64,000 bases of DNA from Alkalihalobacillus pseudalcaliphilus (GTDB lineage Bacteria; Bacillota; Bacilli; Bacillales; Bacillaceae_D), in the NCBI RefSeq assembly GCF_028610675.1, contig NZ_JAQQWS010000016.1:9588-73587 (forward strand), in the 5' to 3' direction. The number at the start of each line of letters is the position of its first letter. The first letter of the stretch is position 1. Of this stretch, positions 33,490 through 43,216 are shown piece after piece. Position numbers and translations under genes: made by a program. The notes beneath the pieces were generated by a model. The model was not told the DNA's origin, ran no database searches, and worked only from the letters and a program-made list of their open reading frames with translations.

Positions 33490-33564
33490 GACCACAGTTC
33501 CTGGTGGTTCATATTTTGGCAAAAGTAAAGTTTTTGCCAAACGGTAGGCTCCGAGTGGCAAAAA
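33490..33564 (-). promoter_or_regulatory. rpsL leader with mutually exclusive hairpins
   Basis: On the minus strand TTTTTGCCA (33564-33556) can pair with TGGCAAAAA (33539-33531). The same middle segment can instead pair with CTTTTGCCAAA (33525-33515). A third hairpin, ACCAC ... GTGGT (33490-33508), follows and ends in CTTATTTT. The design resembles an attenuator ahead of rpsL-rpsG-fusA. Confidence 0.5.
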
Positions 33565-33569
33565 CAATA

Positions 33570-33818
33570 TTATTTCTTTATCGCAACCGTAGCTGCTCCT
33601 ACCTCAATATTACACGCTTTGCCAAGCATTTTCATTGAGTCGACATAATGAATGGGAATACCTTTATCACGAGACGACGCCTCTACCTTGTGAATCACAC
33701 GATATTCAGCATCTTTTGCAATATAAACTTCCTTCACTTCATTACTATCTAAAGATCGTAAGGTTTGTTTCGTACCTATGACTATTTCGTTAGCCTGCAT
33801 TACTTTTTCATAAGACAT
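33570..33818 (-). CDS. rplGB: L7Ae-family kink-turn RNA-binding protein
   Basis: An 82-residue L7Ae/L30e-fold protein (YbxF in B. subtilis) that binds kink-turn RNA and associates with ribosomes. It begins MSYEKVMQANEIVIGTKQTL and includes VYIAKDAEYRVIHKVEASSRD and VDSMKMLGKACNIEVGAATV. The longer frame starts 12 codons upstream without a site; GGAGG seven bases before the ATG at 33818 fixes the start. It heads the str operon behind its own promoter. Confidence 0.96.
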   Translation of the reverse strand: MSYEKVMQANEIVIGTKQTLRSLDSNEVKEVYIAKDAEYRVIHKVEASSRDKGIPIHYVDSMKMLGKACNIEVGAATVAIKK

Positions 33819-33860
33819 AGTTAATCCTCCAAAGCAATACGTTCTTTGGCACACTTTGAT

Positions 33861-33890
33861 ATCTTATCATTGTGATAATCTGAATGTCAA
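33861..33890 (-). promoter_or_regulatory. Sigma-A promoter of the rplGB-rpsL-rpsG-fusA operon
   Basis: On the minus strand TTGACA (33890-33885) and TAAGAT (33866-33861) are 18 bases apart. It is 43 bases upstream of the rplGB start. A GAGGGTCTA/TAGACTCTC stem-loop (33941-33979) lies between it and the rpoC stop. Confidence 0.75.
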
Positions 33891-33992
33891 GGTTTATTCG
33901 ATAAAATTTCAAGTGAAATCTAAACAAAGAATTAATGCTGAGAGTCTAAAAATACTTACTGTCCTTCTAGACCCTCCAACATTCATTATTCG

Positions 33993-36900
33993 TTATTCGT
34001 TTGTAATAAGTTCTTCTAATTCGGAATGCTCTTCACTAGAAACTTGGTTATCATCATGCTTTGACATGATATTTAAATTACGATAACGGTTCATCCCCGT
34101 ACCAGCTGGAACCAGCTTACCGATAATAACATTTTCTTTCAATCCAAGTAACTCATCACGCTTACCTTTAATCGCTGCATCTGTTAAGACACGAGTTGTT
34201 TCTTGGAACGATGCTGCTGATAAGAATGAATCCGTCTCAAGTGATGCCTTTGTAATACCAAGTAACACAGGACGTCCCGTTGCTGGGCGTTCTCCTGTAT
34301 TAAGAACCGTTTTGTTCTCATCATTGAAGTTTTGGATTTCAACTAATGATCCAGGCAAAATATTCGTTTCACCCGCATCAACAACGCGTACTTTACGAAG
34401 CATTTGACGAACCATAACCTCTACGTGCTTATCGCCAATTTCTACCCCTTGCATACGGTAAACCTTTTGAACTTCACGTAATAAGTATTCTTGAACACCA
34501 TTAATACCTTTTACTTTAAGAAGCTCTTTCGGATCAATTGAACCTTCTGTTAATGGTGCACCTGGAGGTACGACATCCCCAATTGAAACTTTAATACGTG
34601 AACCGTATGGAATCGCATATGCTTTCGTTTCCATGACGCCTTTTAGTGATACTTCACGCTTGTCGCCTTCTTTAATATCAACAATTTCACCTTCGAACTC
34701 AGAAATAACCGCTTGACCTTTCGGGTTACGAGCTTCAAAGAGCTCCTGAATACGTGGTAAACCTTGCGTAATATCATCTCCGGCTACCCCACCTGTATGG
34801 AAGGTACGCATCGTTAACTGTGTCCCTGGCTCACCGATAGATTGAGCAGCAATAATACCTACTGCTTCTCCTACCTCTACATCGCTACCTGTAGCAAGGT
34901 TACGACCATAACACTGTTTACAAACACCGTGACGTGTATCACATGTAAATACAGAACGGATATGAACACTTTCGATATCTGTATCGACAATAATTTTGGC
35001 GATATCTTCAGTAATTAAGTCATTTCTTTTTACGATAACATCTTTTGTTTGAGGATGACGAACGGTCTTAAAAGCAACACGGCCAACTAAACGGTCGAAT
35101 AACTCTTCAATAACTTCGTTGCCCTCTTTAATCGCCGCAACTTCTAAGCCACGATCCGTACCACAATCCTGTTCTCTGACGATGACGTCTTGAGCAACGT
35201 CAACAAGTCGACGAGTTAAATAACCTGAGTCAGCTGTCTTAAGGGCTGTATCGGCAAGACCTTTACGAGCACCGTGCGTCGAAATAAAGTACTCTAATAC
35301 CGTTAAACCTTCTCGGAAACTTGAACGGATTGGAAGTTCGATAATTCGGCCAGACGGGTTAGCCATTAACCCACGCATACCTGCAAGCTGCGTGAAGTTA
35401 GAAGCGTTACCACGGGCACCAGAGTCACTCATCATAAAGATTGGGTTTCGCTTATCTAATGTAAGCATTAACTTATCTTGAATAACGTCCTTAGCATTAC
35501 TCCAAACAGAGATAACACGGTCGTATCTCTCTTCCTCTGTAATTAAACCACGACGGAATTGCTTCGTAATACGTTCAACTTTTAACTCAGCCTCAGCTAA
35601 AATTTCTTTCTTTTCAGCAAGTACAACGATATCCGCTACACCAACAGTAATACCAGCTTTTGTAGAATATTTAAATCCTAAGTCCTTCATACGGTCAAGC
35701 ATCTTAGATGTTTCCGTAATCTTAAACGTTTTAAATACTTCTGCGATGATATTACCTAAGAAACCTTTCTTAAATGGAGAAACGACATCACGTTTTAAGA
35801 ACTCAGCCTTAACATCAGTTGTACTCGGCACAAGATAATTACTTGGCGTTTCAACCTCTAGGTTAAAGTCAGTTGGTTCGTTAATGTATGGGAATGTTTC
35901 CGGTAAAATCTCATTAAAGATTAACTTACCAACTGTCGTTAACAACAACTTATCATTTTCATCTTCTTTAAACGTTGATTTATTTAAAGATGCGACCGGA
36001 ATCGCTACACGAGAATGTAGGTGTACATAACCATTTTGGTAAGCTAGTAATGCTTCGTTTGTATCTTTAAAGATTGCTCCCTCACCTTTTGCATCATCAC
36101 GTTCCATAGTTAAGTAATAGTTACCTAATACCATATCCTGTGATGGTGTAACAACTGGTTTACCATCTTTAGGGTTAAGGATGTTTTGGGCAGCTAACAT
36201 TAAAATACGAGCTTCCGCTTGAGCTTCTGCTGATAAAGGAACGTGAACGGCCATTTGGTCACCGTCAAAGTCAGCGTTATAAGCTGTACAAACTAACGGA
36301 TGCAAACGAATCGCACGACCTTCTACTAAAATAGGTTCAAACGCCTGGATACCAAGACGGTGAAGTGTAGGAGCTCGGTTTAGTAATACAGGGTGCTCAC
36401 GAATTACTTCCTCAAGTACATCCCAAACTTCCGGTTGAACGCGTTCAACTTTACGCTTGGCGCTCTTAATGTTATGAGCTAGACCTTTGCTTACAAGCTC
36501 TTTCATAACAAAAGGCTTAAATAATTCAAGTGCCATCTCCTTAGGTAAACCACATTGGTACATTTTTAGGTTAGGTCCTACGACGATAACCGAACGACCA
36601 GAGTAGTCAACACGTTTACCTAATAAGTTTTGACGGAAACGACCTTGTTTACCTTTTAACATGTGTGATAACGATTTTAATGGACGGTTACCCGGACCTG
36701 TTACAGGACGACCACGACGGCCATTGTCGATTAAAGCATCTACAGCTTCTTGCAGCATACGCTTTTCATTTTGAACAATAATGTTTGGTGCTCCTAAATC
36801 TAATAAACGCTTCAAACGATTATTACGGTTAATCACTCGACGGTATAAGTCATTTAAGTCCGAAGTCGCAAAACGACCACCATCAAGTTGTACCATCGGA

Positions 36901-37616
36901 CGAAGCTCTGGCGGGATAACTGGAAGTACGTCTAAAATCATCCAAGATGGCTCATTACCTGAGTTTCTAAATGCTTCTAATACTTCAAGACGTTTAATCG
37001 CACGAGTACGACGTTGACCTTGTGCCGTTAAAAGCTCTTCTTTTAAAGCATCTACTTCTTTTTCTAAATCGATATCAGCTAAAAGCTTACGAATCGCTTC
37101 AGCACCCATTTGTGCAGTAAAAGAACGACCATACTTATCGTAATAAGCACGATATTCTTTTTCTGAAAGAAGTTGCTTTTTCTCAAGTGGTGTATCGCCA
37201 TTATCTGTCACAACATAAGAAGCAAAGTAAATAACTTCTTCTAATGAACGTGGAGACATGTCTAATACAAGACCCATACGGCTTGGAATCCCTTTGAAAT
37301 ACCAAATATGCGATACAGGAGCCGCTAACTCGATATGTCCCATACGCTCACGACGAACTTTTGAACGTGTTACCTCTACGCCACAACGATCACAAACAAC
37401 ACCTTTATAACGAACACGTTTGTATTTTCCACAATGACATTCCCAGTCCTTTTGCGGTCCGAAAATACGTTCACAGAAAAGTCCATCCTTTTCAGGTTTT
37501 AAAGTACGGTAGTTTATTGTTTCTGGCTTTTTAACTTCCCCTCTTGACCAAGAACGAATCTTGTTTGGTGAAGCAAGACCAATTTTCATATATTCGAAGT
37601 TATTCACATCTAACAA
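33993..37616 (-). CDS. rpoC: DNA-directed RNA polymerase beta' subunit
   Basis: A 1207-residue catalytic subunit. It has the N-terminal zinc ribbon (CHCGKYKRV and CDRCGVE), the active-site motif NADFDGD with three Asp, the bridge-helix/trigger-loop region (SFREGLTVLEYFISTHGARKG and TQLTMRTFHTGGVAG) and the second zinc site (DCGTDRG, TCDTRHGVCKQCYG). An in-frame ATG lies at 37643, but the GGGAGG site is inside that extension. The TTG at 37616, eight bases after the site, gives MLDVNNFEY, the start used by B. subtilis RpoC. It follows rpoB. Confidence 0.98.
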   Translation of the reverse strand: MLDVNNFEYMKIGLASPNKIRSWSRGEVKKPETINYRTLKPEKDGLFCERIFGPQKDWECHCGKYKRVRYKGVVCDRCGVEVTRSKVRRERMGHIELAAPVSHIWYFKGIPSRMGLVLDMSPRSLEEVIYFASYVVTDNGDTPLEKKQLLSEKEYRAYYDKYGRSFTAQMGAEAIRKLLADIDLEKEVDALKEELLTAQGQRRTRAIKRLEVLEAFRNSGNEPSWMILDVLPVIPPELRPMVQLDGGRFATSDLNDLYRRVINRNNRLKRLLDLGAPNIIVQNEKRMLQEAVDALIDNGRRGRPVTGPGNRPLKSLSHMLKGKQGRFRQNLLGKRVDYSGRSVIVVGPNLKMYQCGLPKEMALELFKPFVMKELVSKGLAHNIKSAKRKVERVQPEVWDVLEEVIREHPVLLNRAPTLHRLGIQAFEPILVEGRAIRLHPLVCTAYNADFDGDQMAVHVPLSAEAQAEARILMLAAQNILNPKDGKPVVTPSQDMVLGNYYLTMERDDAKGEGAIFKDTNEALLAYQNGYVHLHSRVAIPVASLNKSTFKEDENDKLLLTTVGKLIFNEILPETFPYINEPTDFNLEVETPSNYLVPSTTDVKAEFLKRDVVSPFKKGFLGNIIAEVFKTFKITETSKMLDRMKDLGFKYSTKAGITVGVADIVVLAEKKEILAEAELKVERITKQFRRGLITEEERYDRVISVWSNAKDVIQDKLMLTLDKRNPIFMMSDSGARGNASNFTQLAGMRGLMANPSGRIIELPIRSSFREGLTVLEYFISTHGARKGLADTALKTADSGYLTRRLVDVAQDVIVREQDCGTDRGLEVAAIKEGNEVIEELFDRLVGRVAFKTVRHPQTKDVIVKRNDLITEDIAKIIVDTDIESVHIRSVFTCDTRHGVCKQCYGRNLATGSDVEVGEAVGIIAAQSIGEPGTQLTMRTFHTGGVAGDDITQGLPRIQELFEARNPKGQAVISEFEGEIVDIKEGDKREVSLKGVMETKAYAIPYGSRIKVSIGDVVPPGAPLTEGSIDPKELLKVKGINGVQEYLLREVQKVYRMQGVEIGDKHVEVMVRQMLRKVRVVDAGETNILPGSLVEIQNFNDENKTVLNTGERPATGRPVLLGITKASLETDSFLSAASFQETTRVLTDAAIKGKRDELLGLKENVIIGKLVPAGTGMNRYRNLNIMSKHDDNQVSSEEHSELEELITNE

Positions 37617-37660
37617 GGGGCTAACCTCCCTTTTAGTTTCCAAGTTTTTTGCAAACGGAA

Positions 37661-37739
37661 AAGGGAACTAGCGTCAACTAGCTTCCATAAAGTCTCTGAT
37701 TTTGTCAAAACTTCAGCTACTAGCTAACACTAGTCCCTT
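37661..37739 (-). other. Large inverted repeat in the rpoB-rpoC gap
   Basis: AAGGGAACTAGCGTCAACTAG (from 37661) is complementary, with small bulges, to the stretch ending ACTAGTCCCTT at 37739. The roughly 23-25 base arms enclose about 32 bases. No strong T-run follows on the minus strand. It may be an RNase III-type processing site or a partial terminator between rpoB and rpoC. Confidence 0.6.
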
Positions 37740-37768
37740 ACCATAAACCGACAAAGGTTCATTCTATA

Positions 37769-40700
37769 TTAAGCTTTTGACTCGTTAGCATCGAAGTTAA
37801 GGTTTAACTTTTCGCTTGTTTGATCGTCTTCATCATCAAGCTCTAGCATTTCAATTTCTTCTTCATTGCTAGAAAGCATCTTAACATCCATACCTAAAGA
37901 CTGAAGCTCTTTAATTAATACTTTAAACGATTCAGGTACACCTGGTTCAGGGACATTCTCACCTTTTACAATCGCTTCATACGTTTTCACACGACCAACA
38001 ACGTCATCTGATTTAACCGTTAGAATCTCTTGTAATGTGTAAGCTGCACCGTATGCTTCAAGTGCCCAAACCTCCATCTCACCGAAACGCTGTCCACCAA
38101 ATTGAGCTTTACCACCTAGTGGTTGTTGCGTAACTAGAGAATAAGGTCCTGTCGAACGTGCATGAAGCTTATCATCAACCATGTGTGCCAGCTTAATCAT
38201 ATACATGATACCTACTGATACACGGTTATCAAACGGCTCACCCGTACGTCCATCATAAAGAATAGTTTTACCATCACGAGCCATGCCCGCTTCATCTAAT
38301 GTACCCCAAACATCTTCCTCATTCGCACCATCAAAAACAGGTGATGCAACGTGGATACCAAGCTTACGAGCAGCCATACCTAAATGGAGCTCAAGCACTT
38401 GTCCGATGTTCATTCGCGAAGGTACACCTAGTGGGTTTAACATGATATCGATTGGTGTTCCGTCTGGTAAATAAGGCATATCTTCCTCTGGTAAAATACG
38501 AGAGATTACCCCTTTATTACCGTGACGACCCGCCATTTTATCGCCTTCATGGATTTTACGCTTTTGTACGATATAAACACGAACGAGCTGATTCACACCT
38601 GGAGGTAACTCATCGCCATCTTCACGATTGAAGATTTTTACGTCGAGAACGATTCCGTCGCCACCATGTGGTGCACGTAATGATGTATCACGTACCTCAC
38701 GAGCTTTTTCACCAAAGATAGCATGTAGCAGACGTTCTTCAGCTGTTAATTCTGTAACTCCTTTTGGTGTTACTTTACCAACGAGAATATCTCCGTCTTT
38801 TACTTCCGCTCCAACTCGTATAATTCCACGATCATCAAGGTTCTTCAATGCGTCTTCCCCAACGTTCGGAATATCACGTGTAATTTCCTCTGGTCCAAGC
38901 TTTGTATCACGAGATTCTGACTCATACTCTTCAATATGGACAGATGTGTAAACATCATCTTTAACAAGGCGCTCACTTAAAATGATAGCATCCTCATAGT
39001 TATAACCTTCCCAAGTCATGAATCCAACCATTACATTACGGCCAAGAGCCATCTCACCCTGCTCCATTGATGGACCGTCTGCTAAGATTTCGCGCTTCTC
39101 AACAACGTCTCCTTCACGAACAATCGGGCGTTGGTTATAACTTGTTCCTTGGTTAGAACGAACAAACTTCTGTAAACGATATTTATCTAAATCACCTTTG
39201 ACTTCTTTACCGTCTACTTCTTCGATACGACGAACCCAAATTTCACGAGCTGTTACACGCTCTACAAGACCTGGGAATTTTGAAACAATCGCAGCACCTG
39301 AGTCTTTAGCAGAAACGTGCTCCATCCCTGTACCGACAATTGGTGCTTCTGGTACTAATAAAGGAACAGCTTGACGTTGCATGTTCGCTCCCATTAGTGC
39401 ACGGTTGGAGTCATCGTTCTCTAAGAACGGGATACATGAAGTCGCAGCAGAAACAACCTGCTTCGGTGATACATCCATATAATCAATACGTTCTTTTGAT
39501 ACGACTAAGTTCTCACCACGGAAACGGGCAATAATATTATCGTTAATAAAAGAGCCGTCATCATTTAAACGAGCATTCGCTTGGGCAACGACATAGTTAT
39601 CTTCTTCATCTGCTGTTAAGTAATCAATCTGAGAGGTAACTTTCCCAGTTTCAGAGTCAATACGGCGGTATGGTGTTTCCATAAAGCCAAACTCATTCAC
39701 TTTAGCATAAGAAGATAAAGAGTTGATAAGTCCAATGTTTGGACCCTCAGGCGTTTCAATCGGACACATACGACCATAGTGAGACCAGTGAACGTCACGT
39801 ACTTCAAAGCCAGCACGCTCACGCGTTAAACCACCAGGTCCTAAGGCAGAAAGACGACGCTTATGTGTTAATTCAGCAAGCGGATTCGTTTGGTCCATAA
39901 ACTGTGATAACTGAGAAGAACCAAAGAACTCTTTAATTGAAGCAATAACTGGACGAATATTAATAAGCGCTTGAGGCGTAATCATATTCGGATCTTGTAT
40001 CGACATACGCTCACGAACAACACGTTCCATACGCGATAAACCGATTCTAAATTGGTTTTGTAATAATTCACCAACTGAACGAAGGCGACGGTTACCAAGG
40101 TGATCGATGTCATCTGTATCACCGACACCGTGTAATAAGTTAAAGAAGTAATTAATCGATGCAATAATGTCAGCAGGTGTAATATGCTTCGTATCACGAT
40201 CGACCATACCATTACCCATTACGCGGATAGGCATCTCTCCATCAACATCATCAGGAGCATAGATTAAGATGGATTGAAGATTGATATCTTCATCTCCTAC
40301 TACCCCACCTGTTGTGCGAGCCTTTCTAAAACCAACATTATTCTCTAAGTAAGGTATGATACGATCTAAAGTACGACGATCAAGTAATGTACCTTTTTCC
40401 GCTAGCACTTCTCCTGTTTCAGGATCAATAAGCGTCTCAGCTAAACGTTGATTAAATAGACGATTCTTAATGTGGAGCTTTTTATTGATTTTATAACGAC
40501 CTACATTGGCCAAATCATAGCGTTTCGGGTCAAAGAAGCGAGACTCTAATAAGCTTTTCGCATTTTCAACCGTAGGTGGTTCACCTGGGCGTAAACGCTC
40601 ATAAATTTCTAATAGGGCTTTTTCGGAGCTATCGGTATTGTCTTTTTCAAGGGAATTGCGTAAAAACTCATCTTCCCCTAATAAATCAATGATCTCTTGA

Positions 40701-41311
40701 TCAGATCCAAACCCTAATCCACGTAAAAGAACCGTTACAGGGATCTTTCTCGTACGATCAATACGAACATACACGATATCTTTCGCATCTGTTTCGAGCT
40801 CTAACCAAGCTCCTCGGTTTGGAATAACAGTAGCGGTATAGCCCTTCTTTCCGTTCTTATCCGTTTTTTCACTATAATAGACACTTGGCGAACGAACTAA
40901 TTGGGAAACTATAACACGTTCTGCACCATTAATAACAAAGGTACCTGTCTCTGTCATTAATGGGAAATCTCCCATAAATACTTCTTGCTCCTTCACTTCA
41001 CCTGTCTCTTTGTTAATAAGACGGACTTTTACGCGTAAAGGCGCAGCATATGTTACATCTCGTTCTTTCGACTCATCGACCGGATACTTAGGCTCTCCTA
41101 AGCTATAATCGATAAATTCTAAAACCAAATTCCCTGTGAAATCTTGAATTGGGGAAATGTCTTGAAACATTTCACGAAGTCCCTCATCAAGAAACCATTG
41201 ATAAGAAGCTGTTTGTATCTCGATTAAGTTCGGTAATTCCAATACCTCATTAATCCTTGCATAGCTTCTACGTTGGCGGTGGCGTCCATACTGAACAAGT
41301 TGACCTGTCAA
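37769..41311 (-). CDS. rpoB: DNA-directed RNA polymerase beta subunit
   Basis: A 1180-residue subunit forming the other half of the active-site cleft. The rifampicin region around residue 470 reads SSQLSQFMDQTNPLAELTHK followed by RRLSALGPGG, the sensitive form. Further blocks are GRMCPIETPEGPNIGLINSL, VGFMTWEGYNYEDAIILSER and HGNKGVISRILPEEDMP. The frame extends to a GTG at 41320 inside the GAGGGGTG ribosome site. The TTG at 41311, eight bases later, gives MTGQLVQYGRHRQRRSYARI as in B. subtilis. The acidic C-terminal tail is somewhat shorter than in B. subtilis. Confidence 0.98.
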   Translation of the reverse strand: MTGQLVQYGRHRQRRSYARINEVLELPNLIEIQTASYQWFLDEGLREMFQDISPIQDFTGNLVLEFIDYSLGEPKYPVDESKERDVTYAAPLRVKVRLINKETGEVKEQEVFMGDFPLMTETGTFVINGAERVIVSQLVRSPSVYYSEKTDKNGKKGYTATVIPNRGAWLELETDAKDIVYVRIDRTRKIPVTVLLRGLGFGSDQEIIDLLGEDEFLRNSLEKDNTDSSEKALLEIYERLRPGEPPTVENAKSLLESRFFDPKRYDLANVGRYKINKKLHIKNRLFNQRLAETLIDPETGEVLAEKGTLLDRRTLDRIIPYLENNVGFRKARTTGGVVGDEDINLQSILIYAPDDVDGEMPIRVMGNGMVDRDTKHITPADIIASINYFFNLLHGVGDTDDIDHLGNRRLRSVGELLQNQFRIGLSRMERVVRERMSIQDPNMITPQALINIRPVIASIKEFFGSSQLSQFMDQTNPLAELTHKRRLSALGPGGLTRERAGFEVRDVHWSHYGRMCPIETPEGPNIGLINSLSSYAKVNEFGFMETPYRRIDSETGKVTSQIDYLTADEEDNYVVAQANARLNDDGSFINDNIIARFRGENLVVSKERIDYMDVSPKQVVSAATSCIPFLENDDSNRALMGANMQRQAVPLLVPEAPIVGTGMEHVSAKDSGAAIVSKFPGLVERVTAREIWVRRIEEVDGKEVKGDLDKYRLQKFVRSNQGTSYNQRPIVREGDVVEKREILADGPSMEQGEMALGRNVMVGFMTWEGYNYEDAIILSERLVKDDVYTSVHIEEYESESRDTKLGPEEITRDIPNVGEDALKNLDDRGIIRVGAEVKDGDILVGKVTPKGVTELTAEERLLHAIFGEKAREVRDTSLRAPHGGDGIVLDVKIFNREDGDELPPGVNQLVRVYIVQKRKIHEGDKMAGRHGNKGVISRILPEEDMPYLPDGTPIDIMLNPLGVPSRMNIGQVLELHLGMAARKLGIHVASPVFDGANEEDVWGTLDEAGMARDGKTILYDGRTGEPFDNRVSVGIMYMIKLAHMVDDKLHARSTGPYSLVTQQPLGGKAQFGGQRFGEMEVWALEAYGAAYTLQEILTVKSDDVVGRVKTYEAIVKGENVPEPGVPESFKVLIKELQSLGMDVKMLSSNEEEIEMLELDDEDDQTSEKLNLNFDANESKA

Positions 41312-41608
41312 CTGATTCACCCCTCAAATCTAGCGTTATAGTATCTAAAATTGATTTCTCTACACAGTACCTTCTCCTGCTAAGCAATCATTGAAGCTCA
41401 TCATGTCAGAGAAAAATTTTAAAAAATAATGAAACAAAAAGAAATATGGCTTTGAAATTAAAACCATAAAAAACGTACTCACATTTGATTATTCTAGTAT
41501 AACCATTATTATCCTGTTATAATCAAATAATCCTTGACTTTTTCATTTTTTGCACAACAAAAAATAGGTAGTTATACGCATTAAATAACAATACCACAAA
41601 ACAAAGGC
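41312..41608 (-). promoter_or_regulatory. rpoB upstream region with inverted repeat and candidate promoter
   Basis: ATTTGATTAT (41483-41492) and ATAATCAAAT (41519-41528) form a perfect 10-bp inverted repeat. Between and overlapping them on the minus strand lie TTGATT and TATACT with a rather long 19-base spacing. The remaining leader of about 170 bases is T-rich. This is the likely place of an rpoB promoter, but the elements are weak. Confidence 0.4.
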
Positions 41609-42214
41609 TCAGTCAATTTTTTTGGCGACGATTAAATAGTAGCCTTTTTTCTTCTTATAAACCTCACTTTGACCAAACACTTCATTTAATTTCTCAATAG
41701 CTGAGGGTGCCCCTTGTTTCTTTTGGATGACGACCCATAACTCACCTAACGGCTTAAGATGTTCATAGGCTTGTTCAAGAATATCATGGACAACCTTTTT
41801 CCCCGCTCGAATAGGTGGATTCGTTACAATTAATGCAAAATTGTTTTCCTTCACCTTCTCAAAGCCATTGCTTTGATACACCTTCACATTATTAACTCCA
41901 TTTTCTTCGGCGTTGATTTGCGAAAGCAATAAGGCTCTTTCATTAACATCAACCATCGTCACATCACGCTCCGAATTCTTCCTGGCTAACGTTAAGCCGA
42001 TCGGACCATAACCACAACCGACATCAAGAATCGGACCAACAGTAGAAGGTACTATCATTTCTTCAATTAAAAAACGACTCCCAAAATCAACCTCACCTTT
42101 TGAGAATACACCACGATCCGTCGTAAATGAAAAGGATAGGCCAGCAAGTTCAGTGTTCCATTTTCTGACGTCACTTTCTATCTGTGGTTGTTTGGAATAA
42201 TAATGTTCTGACAT
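41609..42214 (-). CDS. ybxB: Class I SAM-dependent methyltransferase, RsmC/YbxB type
   Basis: A 201-residue methyltransferase. Motif I is ILDVGCGYGPIGL, the acidic loop is MVDVNERAL, and motif IV is IVTNPPIRAGK; NPP is typical of N6-adenine or N2-guanine methylation, as in RsmC, which modifies 16S rRNA. The target of the Bacillus YbxB family is not established here. It starts at the ATG at 42214 (MSEHYYSKQ); the frame also allows TTG two codons upstream, five bases after AAGGGA, so the start is not certain. It lies between rplL and rpoB, as in B. subtilis. Confidence 0.93.
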   Translation of the reverse strand: MSEHYYSKQPQIESDVRKWNTELAGLSFSFTTDRGVFSKGEVDFGSRFLIEEMIVPSTVGPILDVGCGYGPIGLTLARKNSERDVTMVDVNERALLLSQINAEENGVNNVKVYQSNGFEKVKENNFALIVTNPPIRAGKKVVHDILEQAYEHLKPLGELWVVIQKKQGAPSAIEKLNEVFGQSEVYKKKKGYYLIVAKKID

Positions 42215-42249
42215 AACCAAGGCAATCCCTTCTTATATATCCTAGTGAG

Positions 42250-42283
42250 AGAAAAAAAGACCCGCTTTGACGCGAGTCTTTTT
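42250..42283 (-). terminator. Terminator of the rplJ-rplL operon
   Basis: On the minus strand AAAGACTCGC pairs with GCGGGTCTTT (one G-U pair) around a six-base loop, followed by a long T-run. It begins 13 bases after the rplL stop. Confidence 0.9.
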
Positions 42284-42295
42284 CACTTTATCAAA

Positions 42296-42658
42296 TTACT
42301 TAACTGCTACAGAAGCTCCTGCTTCTTCAAGTTTAGCTTTGATTTCTTCAGCTTCTTCTTTGCTAGCGCCTTCTTTAACTGGAGCTGGTGCACCATCTAC
42401 AACAGCTTTCGCTTCTTTAAGACCAAGACCAGTGATTTCACGAACAACTTTGATTACGTTGATTTTAGATCCACCAGCAGACTCAAGAATTACATCGAAT
42501 TCAGTTTGCTCAGCAGCGCCACCGTCAGCAGCTCCACCAGCTACAGCTACAGGTGCTGCAGCCGTTACACCAAACTCTTCTTCAATTGCTTTAACTAAGT
42601 CGTTAAGCTCTAAAACTGTCATTTCTTTAATCGCTTCAATAATTTGCTCTTTGCTCAT
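42296..42658 (-). CDS. rplL: 50S ribosomal protein L7/L12
   Basis: A 120-residue stalk protein that recruits translation GTPases. The N-terminal dimer helix is MSKEQIIEAIKEMTVLELND. An Ala/Gly-rich hinge (APVAVAGGAADGGAA) follows, then the C-terminal domain with LKEAKAVVDGAPAPVKEG and KAKLEEAGASVAVK. It follows rplJ by 60 bases and ends the rplJL operon. Confidence 0.99.
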   Translation of the reverse strand: MSKEQIIEAIKEMTVLELNDLVKAIEEEFGVTAAAPVAVAGGAADGGAAEQTEFDVILESAGGSKINVIKVVREITGLGLKEAKAVVDGAPAPVKEGASKEEAEEIKAKLEEAGASVAVK

Positions 42659-42718
42659 TTTATTTTCCTCCTATTATTGGTTTTCTTTTATGAAACATTC
42701 CTTAAGCAGAAGCTACTA

Positions 42719-43216
42719 TTAAGCTCCTTGCTCTTCCTTTTGCTCTGCAACAGCTTTTGTAACAAGCGCCATGTTGCGCATTGGTGCTTGAAGAACGCTG
42801 AGTAGCATAGAAAGAAGTCCATCGCGAGACGGTAGTTCCGCAAGCGCTTTGATTTCTTCTGCAGATGCAACTTGACCTTCGATAACACCAGCTTTAATTT
42901 CAAGAGCTTCGTGTTTTTTCGCGAACTCATTGATAATTTTAGCAGGGGCAATTACATCATCAGCACCAAATGCAATCGCAGTTGGTCCCACTAGATGTGA
43001 ATCTAAGTCAGTAAGCTCAGTAGCTTCTGTCGCACGACGAGTTAATGTGTTTTTGTAAACCTTAAACTCGATACCAGCTTCACGAAGCTGCTTACGTAAT
43101 TCTGTTACTTCAGCAACATTAAGACCACGGTAATCAACCACTACTGTTGATTTACTGTCGCGTAATTTAGCTGCAATATCAGAAACAACTTGTTGTTTTT
43201 GTTCTAGTATGCTCAT
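42719..43216 (-). CDS. rplJ: 50S ribosomal protein L10
   Basis: A 165-residue stalk base that binds 23S rRNA and anchors L7/L12 dimers through its C-terminal helix. It starts MSILEQKQQVVSDIAAKL and has STVVVDYRGLNVAEVTELRK and FKVYKNTLTRRA. The frame extends 21 codons upstream through the leader terminator. GGAGG seven bases before the ATG at 43216 is decisive. L10 is the expected autoregulator binding its own leader. Confidence 0.98.
   Translation of the reverse strand: MSILEQKQQVVSDIAAKLRDSKSTVVVDYRGLNVAEVTELRKQLREAGIEFKVYKNTLTRRATEATELTDLDSHLVGPTAIAFGADDVIAPAKIINEFAKKHEALEIKAGVIEGQVASAEEIKALAELPSRDGLLSMLLSVLQAPMRNMALVTKAVAEQKEEQGA

Noticed and set aside
37769..41311. Possible rifampicin-resistance change in rpoB
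   Set aside because: The sensitive residues in QLSQFMDQTN, LTHKRRLSAL and nearby are all unchanged.
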